Assembly: GCA_039602395.1 (NCBI GenBank)
Contig: JBCNJP010000018.1
Coordinates: forward strand, 434,001 to 498,000
DNA from: Deinandra increscens subsp. villosa
Lineage: Eukaryota; Streptophyta; Magnoliopsida; Asterales; Asteraceae
Length of the DNA: 64,000 bases
Direction of reading: 5' to 3'
Under the pieces are notes generated by a model. That model did no database searches and was not told where the DNA came from. It saw nothing but the letters and a program-made list of their open reading frames with translations. Of this stretch, positions 54,433 through 64,000 are shown piece after piece (the first letter of the stretch is position 1; every line of letters starts with the position of its first letter). Both the position numbers and the translations under genes were made by a program.

Positions 54433-57400
54433 TGTCATACCCGACCGGCGGCGGAATATGTCAGGGAGCGATGATTATCCAGATGCACACAACACTAATT
54501 AAATGTTGGGATATTATTAATCAACACGTTTTATAACATTCAGATGATACAAAAAGATTCAATACAATTCAGTGATATATATTGTGTCACCTCGTCCGAA
54601 AACCTAGGTCAAACCTGTTTACTTTGACTTTTTAATTAAGTATTAATGTGCATTAACTGATCCGGTTACTGTTTAAACTGTTAATTACTGTGCCTAACTG
54701 TTAACTGATGACGTAAACCAAAACCCGCGTTTGTACTTGAAGCGTATACCCATAAATTTCATAAAGATTCCATGGATTAATTATGGAATATCTATAACAA
54801 GAAAATAAATATAAAATGTATTTTTATATTTTATCCGGAACCGGTGTCGTACAATTGTATAACCGACACGGCAAACTGTTAAGCGATCGTATGTTTAAAA
54901 CTATCTGGTTTTAAACAATCTGGACGGTCGAGCTTAAAACTGTCATGAACTGACAAAACTGAAAATGTAAGCCGTAAAACGTGTGCAAAACTGAAAACTA
55001 TATATGATTTCTGAAAACTGATGTAACCGACTCGAACAATTGTTTTTACGAAATAAAATCATCTCAAACTGAAATCATTGTCAAGACTTAAGCCAAACCT
55101 CAACCGTTAACCCCGTTGAGCCCAATTAGGCCCAATAGGCCCAATGAGACGAAAACAATGAAATCGAGCCTGAAACCTTGACCCGTTACATAATCTTGAT
55201 AAACCGAACAATCGTGGCGATCCATAACCTCAACCGATATACAACGGGCCCGGGCCTCGTACCGGTGCCCCACTTGGACCCTTACGACCCATAACCAACA
55301 AACCGGTCCAATTACATCTTTTCTTTAATTATTAGGACCAATATAAAGTCCAAACCCAATGGATTAGTTTTAATAATATTGGTCTATCAACTCTAAAGTT
55401 TTTATAAATTTGTTACCACTTACTATTTTTATAAAAATTTGTTATGAACTTATATAATTTTTATACTTTTGTAATATATAAAAACAATTTATACAACATG
55501 ACAACTTTTGTATAAAAATGTCACCTAAACTTTATAAAAACTAACTAGAGATATTCTAGTTTTTATTGTGGATGTAGTTTTGACCACCTCACCTCCCTAC
55601 AAACCCTCATCTTCACCACAAGTTTTACCAAGCACCTCATCCATCCCCTTTCTCTTTTTCCTCATGAACAAGCAATCCCTCTCTACCTTTTTTTTATGTC
55701 AACCGTCTACCAACCACTATCACCTTTTCCTTTTTTCTTTTCTGTCGAAATCAGCAAGCAAGACAACACCCATCTCATTATTGTTGTGAGCAACCACCGA
55801 CATCCACTCCCACCTCCCTTTTTTTACGTGAGCAAGACAACCCACCACCACCCACCTTTCCTTTTTATTCTCAGCAGCCAAGCAACCACCCAAGCACCAC
55901 CCTTCTTCCTTTTCTTTTTCGGTGATCAACAGCAGCAACACCCACGCACCACCATCCCATCCTCCTCCATTATTCCTGTGGCTTCCGACGAGCTACTGCC
56001 GTGGAACAGCCACTGCCGCCGTCCACTAGCTGCTACCACCGAACAACCCATCTCCCTTCTCTCTTTTTCTTCTGGCGAAGCAACACAGCCACCACTACCG
56101 TCGAAACTGTTGCTGCTGCCCTGCTAGGTTGCTGCTGCCGTGGAGCTATGCCGCCGCCAGGCTGCTGCAGCTGGGCAGCCGTGAACCACCATCACAGCCG
56201 CCACTCCTCCCCTCCTTCATCCTCGTCCCGACACACCAACAACAACCCCATCGCCACCTTTCTTCCTCCCCTCTTCTCGGAACCATCACAACCCGTCATC
56301 ACCACCATCGAGACTGATGCTGCCACCAAACCAGCCCGCCACCGCCACCATGGCCTGCGGCCGCCGCTGTGTACTGCAGTGAACCGCCACCACCTTCCTT
56401 CTTTTTCTCTCGTTTCTTTTTCTCACCCGTTGTGAGTATTTTCTTTTAACCGACTTCGTTTACGTTTCATATACGTTAGTAACGTTCCCAAACGATCCCC
56501 GGGTCTTGACAACCGATCCTTTATTTTTCTAACAATAAAAAACGCTTAAACTAAACTCTTTCGTTTTCTTTTAAAACCTTAAGATTGTAAGGTTTGAAAA
56601 TGTGTTTAAATTGAAAACATATGGCTCAAGTTAGTTTGGCTTGATCATTTGATGGTTTGATGATGTTAAATATTGTTGCATGGTTTATTTGAGTTATGAT
56701 CATGTTAGGTTATGATATAAAATGCTAGAAATGTTATTTCAGATTTTTATGGTTAATCATCTTATTTATGAGTTGTTATATGCTAATGACAATTAGCATG
56801 AACTAAATATGATGTTAGTAACACATGTGGACTATTTTGGACATTAGGATGATAACATAAAAATTTGACATGAAATGATAATCTTAAAAACCCTTAAATG
56901 GAATTTTATGGTTAAATATTGAAATTAGTAGTTTTAATAAAAATTACTTGGATCTAAACCATAAGAATTCACCATGAAACTTAACTTGTATAAAATGATC
57001 TCATTCTATAAAAATATAATTTCTAAAAGACAATATTTAAAAGACTTGTTTAGATTTTATAAAAAATAAAATGGATAAAATATATATAGATGTATTTTAT
57101 GTTAAAAAATGATAAGATATCATATTTTTGAACAATTGACAAAAAGTATAAAACTTTGGATTTATACAAAAGTGGAAATATTTTATGTTGATGAATATTT
57201 CTATAGAAAGTCTTAAAAATTAAAACCCTAACTTTAATTGATAAACAAAGTTATTTAAAAATAATTTTATAAAAATAAAATCAAAATACTTACAGAAATT
57301 ATGAAAAACATATTTTAAACATTTTTGATTATTTTAAAAGAATCAAAATAATCAAAACGTTTTAACCGGATCAAATGTTTATTTTTAAACGTTTGAAATT

Positions 57401-58837
57401 GAAACTCATCATGATTGTTAAAGATAATTTTTTTAATAATAATTATATTTATATTAACATGGAAACCCTAATTATCCTAACATAAGTTTAAATATTAAAT
57501 CAACTTTAATATTTTGCTAAACTAGTGTTTAGTTATTTAATCGTTAACTTGTAATAATTTGATAAATTATTCTGTAGAGTTAGTATAATTATTTTAATAA
57601 TAGTTATGTTTCCTAGTTATATATTTATAACTGAACGCGATTAATTATACAATTGATCGAGCGAACTTAAAAATAATAATAAATATTATTATTTAAAACA
57701 ATATTCAAGACTTGATTGAACTGACCTTCTTGATACGTGATCACGTGCTCATTACTTGTATTCAATTTACATAAATGCTTTCATACGTGAACATTAGCAT
57801 TTACTGATTTTAAACTGGTTAACTAACGGGTTTTCAAACGCTACAAACGGGATTATACGTCAAGACTTGACCGGTATCATTTGGGTAACGTTCGTTACTC
57901 AAATGATTATGTGGACCCTTATGCATATTGTCTTATGTTTTATTAGGACTTTACTTGCTAGTTGCCACTCGGTAATCCATCATCATTACTGAATCATGTG
58001 AGTTTCACAACCCCTTTTCTTTACATCTATTTTACACTTATGGGGGAGAAATCATGAACTGATAAAATGCTTTTTACTTAATGTTATGGTTTACCTGTTA
58101 GCCGTATGACTACATGTTCCATTCTGTATCCCAAACAACTGGTACTTTATCGTTATCAACGTTAGTTCAACTGAATCCCACTATTAATTGAATTCGATTA
58201 GTTATGCTCGAAACGATAACTAGTGAATAGATCTATTTGGGTTGACAACCCTGCCCAGATTGGTAGCTCTAATCCTGACTTCGTACATTGTCAAGGGGTA
58301 CACGTCAGTTATTCTGCTATGTTCGGTATTCTTGGGATAGAATTCCATGAGTGGGTAATCCGTTAGTATTCGAATTTGAGGTTCATGGGAGATCTTACAA
58401 CCATGACAGTAAACCAACATAACATTTAAGTATACCGTAAACTGTTTACCAACATACTGTAAACTGTTTTTACAAACTTACCATAGAATCATAAACCTGT
58501 GAACCTCACCAACTTTATGTTGACCTTTTAAACTCATGATTTCTCAGGTATCTAAGCTTATTATTGAAGACGTGCAAATGGGGCTTCACTGTAACTTTCG
58601 AACCTGCTTTATCGGACTCGTAGTCCTGACCTATCTTAAATAAAATGCTTTATGATTTCAATATCAAAATAAGACTTTTATTCAAATGTAAGACAATATC
58701 ATTTCACCACGACTTTCCACTGCAACAAGAATGGTATTATGCTTTAAATGACGTTTGAATTTAGTAGAAGTTGTTCTATATATCTGTGACTATGATTCCG
58801 TCTCGCTCACACCCAAACCGTTGACCGGGGTGTGATA
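54433..58837 (+). repeat. Very long (about 4.4 kb) LTR of a Gypsy element
   Basis: It begins TGTCATACCCGACCGGCGGC and ends ACCGGGGTGTGATA, right before a Met-tRNA primer site. The end words CCGGCGGCGGAA and GTTGACCGGGGTGTGA are those I associate with long-LTR Asteraceae Gypsy elements. The inside includes a C-rich segment (55568-56440) with open frames on the plus strand rich in His, Pro and Ser that look like composition effects, then AT-rich DNA. The opposite LTR of this copy is not in the window, so length rests on the two end words and the primer site. Confidence 0.6.
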
Positions 58838-58839
58838 GA

Positions 58840-58852
58840 TTGGTATCAGAGC
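58840..58852 (+). promoter_or_regulatory. Primer binding site
   Basis: TTGGTATCAGAGC, complementary to initiator-Met tRNA, just after the long LTR. Confidence 0.8.
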
Positions 58853-59083
58853 CGTGGTTATAGCGAACTAGGTTAAACAAATAAACAAAAACCAAACCTG
58901 GACTATAATTCGCTCCGAAGCTACCGTTTGCATGCAAGACCAATCCCTTATAATATTAGTTACGTTAACTTATGCTTTACATATACGAGTTATTATTACT
59001 ACAACTGATACATTTATATCTTTTATAATAGATGCCATTATCGTGTTACTAACCATGTTCTGTCCTAGAATATTGTCGCAGAG

Positions 59084-59657
59084 ATGACTTCCAATGAGGT
59101 CATCTGCATATCTGATTCCTCTGGAAAAGACACAGTCGTGCCTGAGTACACACCTTCCCTGAGGACCATGAACTGTTTGGTCAAGTGCAGACATTCTCAC
59201 CGTTGGTATAGTCCGACAGTCCTCATTACCATCAAGTTTTCTAAGACTATTGTGACCCCGTCTCTCAGACGACTCCTCGAACCACACGATTCCCACCGCT
59301 ACTGCTGGTGGTGCGACCACTGCTACTGGTAACATATCTGCGATGTCACGAGCAGGCCTCGGGGTGATCAACGATGAGATCACTAGACTCCCCACCTAGA
59401 CCGATCTGGTGACACTAGAGACCCGTCTAGCCGCCGTAGAGCACCACCAAGCCGCCACACTAGGTACTATGGTGTCACTACACGCTCACATGAGTTGTGT
59501 CAACATGGCCAACACCGATATGCGGTTGGACAACGAGTCCCTCCCGGCGAGAGTCGCTTACCTGGAGGAATTCCCTGGGCGAGTGTTCTGTTACATGAAC
59601 CTCACTGCTCAGATCGCCGCCAATCTAGATAGCTTGACTAAGAATCTATACTTTTGA
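59084..59657 (+). pseudogene. Gypsy gag start, truncated
   Basis: The frame begins MTSNEVICISDSSGKDTVVP, shifts after about 25 codons, and resumes as LETRLAAVEHHQAATLGTMV and PARVAYLEEFPGRVFCYMN (59409-59657), a coiled-coil typical of the N-terminal part of chromovirus-type gag. It stops at the start of another LTR with no polypurine tract, so a second element probably inserted here and removed the rest of gag-pol. Confidence 0.65.
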
Positions 59658-62335
59658 TGTCACACCCCAACCGACGGCGGAATTTACGTCGGGGCATGAT
59701 GATTGTCCAAATGCTCATGACACTAGTTAAAGTTTCAATACTTAATCATTACCAAATTCCAAGTCAAACAATAGGTTCAAATACACATAACATAACAAAT
59801 AGGATTGAAGTTGATTTAATAAATCTAGGTCCAAAGCATCCTAGATGTGACATCAATTAAATATGGCTCAAACTGCATTTCCTGTAACATGTATAAAAAT
59901 AGAAAGTGTCAACTAAAAATAGTTGGTGAGTAAACATAGGGTTATAATATATGTAGTAGTTGAAAAGCGATTCAAATATCAAATGTAGACTCAACCATGT
60001 ATGAATGAACCAATGTATGTGTGTAATCAAACCTTGATGACTAGTGTCCGTAACTCGAAAGTTACGCTTAGATTGAGTTAGGTTTCAATCACCCAAATGC
60101 CAAACCGGTCAAATTCAGATGAGTTGTCAACCAATAGATCTATCATTGTTACAGTAGACTTGTATGTTAATGATTACACTGATGAATGATGAATGATGAA
60201 TAAAAATGTAATAGTTTGACATATAGCATGTGATCACACATAGACATATAATTAATCGTGTGGTTTGTAAAATGAATAAAGAATTGATGTTTGAATGTGT
60301 AAACTCACAACACGAATCACCATTTCGAATGAATCACCATTTTAATGATAACACGAATTGATTATTTAATACCACAATGCAAATCACCATTAGAATGAAT
60401 CACCATTCGTATGATAATGAGAATTGGATATTGAAAGTTATATTTTTGTCATAGGATACATGTTACACCCCAAAATAGTAAAAGAGAGAGTATATAACTA
60501 CTCACTACTCAAATTATCATTTGAAGGAATCACCCCTCTAATAATAACAAGAGTTGATATCGCATAATATTTCACAATAATAAAAAGGGGTATGAGTACT
60601 CACCTGAAGTTGTGAGCGGGTTATAGAAATAGTCCAAGTGATATGAAGATGACTATCCGTTTCCTAGATTATATGAAGACACTTTAAGTCTAGAGACATG
60701 AATCGAAAGTCTAAGTTACCCACTTTAGACTAGTTGGGTCTTGTTCAAATGAGTTAACCCGTTGACCATTGGTGATATGTATTGGTTTTTGGTTTAGTGT
60801 ATCAATTGGAGATTTTGGACAGCTTATGAGCTGTGACTTTAAGTGCGTTTTTTAAATAACAAATGTTAACTATAAATTACCAAAATTTACAGATTGTTAG
60901 TTTAATGTATTGCAAACATTTTTTGTTTAATAATATTTTTAAGAAAATGCTAAGAGAAAGCTCGAAACAGCCTCACAAAACAGAAGGTACGGAAACGCGC
61001 ACCTTTCTTGTAGGGACTGTTGTGAGCTGCTCGTTTTGAATTAAAAGGCAAACTATATATCGTTGGAAAGCTAACTCAACGAAATTAATTGTGGAGTGAG
61101 TTTGTTAAATTTGAGTTTAAATGACCAATATATGGCCGGATAAAATTCCTACAACGAATCTGTGGTTTGACAGAATTTAAAGTTGAGTTGTTCTCCTTTA
61201 AGGTGTTTAACCAACAAGCCCTTTTTAATGGGTGTTCTTAGGTATGAATATGAACGAGTATTTAAGAATATAAATAAGATATTTTTCTCACAGTAATCAA
61301 GCAAGGAGAAGGTAGTGAAGATGACAGTTGAGCTTGGATCAACACTTGAAGCATTGAGGAGTTCTTGAGCTTTTCTGACAGAAAGTTGGGTCGACTTTGA
61401 AGGATGATTCTGGACTATTTAGGAAACCAAATGGTACAGACTTTAAGTCTAAAATGAAGTACTTTGAAAGAGGAAGATATATGAAAAAGAATCAGCTCGA
61501 ACTGATCTCGTTTGGTACCTCAAATGTGCTATGGAAAACAAGGTCGCACAACAGCGAGCTTTTGGAGTAGTCGTCGTTCAGAGTTGTCTAAAGTGCTGAG
61601 TTTTTATCGAAATTGAGTGAGGTCAGTTGGCATTTTTAGAGGGCTCAAAGGGGAGGATCTCTGGACAAAAATGGGAGGATTTGAACGATTTATGAGGGAG
61701 ATATGGGTTGTAGAAGTGGCTGTAACGAGTCTAGTAGATTTTAGGTGTAGGTGTGAGATAAATAAATGCATTAGCTTTGGTATTTATACAAGAAAATTTA
61801 GTCTTTGAGGACTAATTTTAGATAGGTGGGTGGAATACTTGAGGACTAATTTTAGACAGGTGTGATGACTAATTTTAGTCATGTGTGATGACTAATTTTA
61901 GTCATGTGTTTGGTCTATGTAATATTATATATACGAGAGATAGAGAAATGAAATAACGAGTTTCAGTTTGAAATGCTTTGCTAGCTAATGATCACGTTTC
62001 TAGTGAGATTACTACTAACGGAGGTATGGAACATAAATGTTTCAACCTTAACGGAACGATGTCCGCCTGAACCATTCCCTTTGGACTTCAGCCGGAACAA
62101 CATCCAACTGACCTCGGTTTTGCCCGGACCATGCAGGTCCATTTGAACTTCGGCCGGATCAATGTTCCGCGAGAATGATAATGATATAAGTCACAAATTC
62201 ATAAAATGGTATAATGTTTAACTTTTATAAACTCTATTATTGTTCCATCATTAATCCATAGTTTTAGAGTTATCCAATAATATCACCGCTGGTTTTGCTT
62301 TGGGTTGACTTGGGTATGACTTTAGCATGGATAGT
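59658..62335 (+). repeat. Second LTR of the same broad family, plus non-coding
   Basis: It starts TGTCACACCCCAACCGACGG followed by CGGAATTTACGTCGGGGC.. and parallels the first approximately 90 bases of 54433 (gatgattgtccaaatgc vs gatgattatccagatgc). End not determined. At 61808-61907 a 22-bp unit gatgactaattttagtcatgtgt is repeated three to four times. A TATA-like attatatatacgag lies at 61927, which may mark a separate nested LTR. No gene. Confidence 0.5.
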
Positions 62336-62590
62336 TAGGGGTGAGCAAAAAACCGAATTAACCGAAACAAAACCGAAATAACCGATTTAACCGAACCAAA
62401 AAAACCGAACCGAAACAAAAACCGACGGTTCGGTTAAGCATTTTTTAAAAACCGAAATTCTCGGTTCGGTTTCGGTCAGAGATGTTTTCGTTAACCGTTT
62501 TAACCGAACCGAACCGGTGTTTCTCTAAATAGGCGGTTAACCGAACCGACCATGGCATATAACCGAGCCGTTTGACCGAATATGCAATTT
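62336..62590 (+). mobile_element. hAT MITE, one end only
   Basis: It starts TAGGGGTGAGCAAAAAACCG and is dense in AACCGAACCGAA / TTCGGTTCGG. The opposite ..CACCCCTA end is absent, so it is truncated. Confidence 0.6.
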
Positions 62591-62767
62591 AGACTTTAGA
62601 GGGCGGGAAGAGAATAGTGGAATACCAATAGACTCTGACATACCTACGGAGTTTACTTCTTATCTACGTCAAGATGATATGTTTATTTTTTCAAGATAAT
62701 TTTCATTAGTTCCAAAGTTCCAGACTAGGGTTTTTTTTTCCATCAAACGTACGACCATCTCAGTTCC
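62591..62767. other. Short intergenic segment
   Basis: Nothing recognised. Confidence 0.4.
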
Positions 62768-64000
62768 TTAGACCACCCACATCAATACCACACTAAATAC
62801 CACTAAATACCACCTTTTTGGTCCAGTCAGCATGCCACGTCACGTACTTACCACATACCACAAAACCCACTTTTTTTCCACATCAAGTACTTCCCCACAT
62901 ACCACCTTTTATTTCCACATCACCATTTTATTTAATCTTTATTTATTTATAACGGCTATATTTTTATTAAAAAAATAATTTAATATTAAATTATTATTAA
63001 ATGTTAACGGCTATTTTATTTAAAATTTAAAATTTTTTATATTTAATAAAAAAAATTAAACATGGAAATCCTACATTACTTTTATTAAAGCAAACCAAAT
63101 TTAAACAACACAACAAATCCTAAAAGTTTAACTTAAACACAACTAATCTTCATCCCACACCGGCTTGTTTGCCCAAAGATGCTCAACTAAATCGTTTCTT
63201 AGAGCCGTATGCTGATCCTTAGCACGCAAGTCTATGAACCTCTCAAGGTTATGGACAAATGCTTGAGGTGCCCCATGATTATATGGAGGTGGAGGAGGTG
63301 CACCATCCTCAGGAGTCCAATTCAACACATCACGTCCTTCGTCTTCCACAATCATATTGTGTAGGATGATGCAAGCCAACATAATATCACCAATATTTGG
63401 TAGATCCATTGACCTTGATGGTCCTCTAATTATTCCCCACCTAGACTGGAGAACACCAAATGCCCTCTCAACATCTTTCCTGGCAGACTCTTGTCGACGC
63501 TTAAAGTACCTCATCTTCAAGTTGTTCTCAGGGGGATATGTGAAACTCTTCACAAGTGTTGACCATGCAGGATAGATACCATCTGCAAGATAGTAACCTT
63601 TCCTATAGACATTCCCATTCACATGGAAGTCACATCTAGGCGCTTGCCCCTGCAAGATCTCGTTAAACAACGGAGATTGGTTGATCACATTGATGTCATT
63701 GTTTGATCCGGCAACACCAAAGAAAGCATGCCATATCCACAAGTCTTGTGAAGCAACAGCCTCAAGCATGATTGTTGGATAACCATGGTCACCACGAGTA
63801 TAGTGCCCCTTCCAAGCAGTTGGACAATTCCTCCAACCCCAATGCATACAATCAATGCTACCAAGCATCCCTGGGAAGCCATGCTTCTCCTCATGGAAGG
63901 CTGTTAATCGATCAACATCTTCTTGGGTTGGCCTTCTTAGGTACTTGTCCCTATAGATCTCCACAATAGATCTACAAAAGTTGTGTAGACATTTGATGGC
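62768..64000 (-). mobile_element. PIF/Harbinger element, right part beyond window
   Basis: A TTA (62768-62770) precedes GACCACCCACATCAATACC, a plausible PIF-type terminus with TTA target site. Subterminal ATACCAC repeats follow (several copies between 62790 and 62910), then AT-rich DNA and the transposase gene. The other end lies past 64000. Confidence 0.55.
63143..64000 (-). CDS. PIF/Harbinger transposase (DDE, plant transposon protein family), 5' part beyond window
   Basis: At least 285 residues, open through the window edge (upstream reads AIKCLHNFCRSIVEIYRDKY). GMLGSIDCMHWGWRNCPTAW gives the first Asp, AFFGVAGSNNDINVINQSPL the second, and DVERAFGVLQSRWGIIRGPS the Glu. Also present: GYYLADGIYPAWSTLVKSF and LACIILHNMIVEDEG. 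All are standard in the PF04827-type plant transposases related to HARBI1. No frameshift or stop was seen in the part visible, so this copy may still be functional. It acts in the nucleus and normally needs a separate Myb-like partner encoded by the same element, which would lie outside this window. TTA-flanked MITEs such as 21001-21287 are moved by this kind of enzyme, though that MITE's termini differ from this element's. Confidence 0.9.
   Translation of the reverse strand, partial: AIKCLHNFCRSIVEIYRDKYLRRPTQEDVDRLTAFHEEKHGFPGMLGSIDCMHWGWRNCPTAWKGHYTRGDHGYPTIMLEAVASQDLWIWHAFFGVAGSNNDINVINQSPLFNEILQGQAPRCDFHVNGNVYRKGYYLADGIYPAWSTLVKSFTYPPENNLKMRYFKRRQESARKDVERAFGVLQSRWGIIRGPSRSMDLPNIGDIMLACIILHNMIVEDEGRDVLNWTPEDGAPPPPPYNHGAPQAFVHNLERFIDLRAKDQHTALRNDLVEHLWANKPVWDED

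Noticed and set aside
55568..56435. Overlapping plus-strand frames of 73-144 codons rich in Pro, His and Ser
   Set aside because: They arise from a C-rich, CCA-repeat segment of an LTR. Several frames are open at once, which points to composition rather than coding.
58970..59395. 141-codon minus-strand frame
   Set aside because: It lies antisense over the gag start of the Gypsy element and has no recognisable motif.
1..64000. tRNA or rRNA genes
   Set aside because: No cloverleaf-like or rRNA segment was recognised by eye. tRNA-like words found (TGGTATCAGAGC, TGGCGCC) are retroelement primer sites.

Overview
The window is transposon-rich nuclear DNA from a dicot, most likely a member of the daisy family (Asteraceae). 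The clues are AT-rich intergenic DNA, spliced plant-type reading frames, several plant retroelement lineages, PB1-like/FAR1-type MULE proteins, and retroelement ORFs of kinds I associate with Asteraceae genomes. That assignment is family recognition, not a database search. Only one ordinary host gene is convincing: a 61-codon ROTUNDIFOLIA-like/DEVIL small-peptide gene at 19886-20071, with its own TATA box and a 5'-truncated LINE shortly downstream.

Layout. 1-3968: a decayed spliced retroelement gene whose first intron carries a phased array of TTCGATCG-like sites, ending in an LTR. 4363-5855: a short 1.5-kb Copia-type element with 151-bp LTRs and target duplications. 6476-7317: a long foldback MITE. 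8960-16044: a hAT element with a perfect 8-bp duplication, split by a 5.9-kb Helitron (9708-15586, minus strand) that carries a mitochondrial ATP synthase beta fragment. 16093-18745: a degraded minus-strand Copia element, itself hit by a hAT element. 19790-20685: the DVL gene and LINE. 21001-21287: a Tourist-type MITE. 22665-29128: a 6.5-kb Mutator-like element. 31951-48474: a Tat-type Gypsy element on the minus strand with dual RNase H and an antisense spliced ORF, broken by a very young nonautonomous Gypsy insertion (36822-42763) and a hAT MITE (42979-43879). 49513-54432: a CACTA-like end, a 500-N assembly gap, hairpin repeats and LTR fragments. 54433-62335: a Gypsy element with an approximately 4.4-kb LTR plus a second related LTR. 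62771-64000: a PIF/Harbinger element running off the window.

The most interesting object is the Mutator-like element at 22665-29128. It has a 9-bp target duplication (8 of 9 match), a FAR1/MULE-type transposase gene broken by frameshifts and stops, and two intact, diverged PB1-like ORFs facing opposite ends. It also has nine pairs of a 13-bp near-palindrome (ATACGCWGCGTAT), and in all nine pairs the two copies start exactly 19 bp apart. The pairs sit at both termini and upstream of all three candidate promoters. The same element has captured two pieces of the largest-subunit gene of RNA polymerase IV or V, the plant silencing polymerases, and amplified one piece into five tandem 113-bp units.

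The phased-palindrome design recurs in unrelated elements here. GGGCGGTACGCCC pairs are exactly 29 bp apart in the young Gypsy element. TTCGATCG sites lie at about 20 or 31 bp intervals in the first element. GGTACGCTG sites lie at 11-12 or 23 bp intervals near 18.5 kb. I infer that these are binding platforms for element-encoded or host regulatory proteins.
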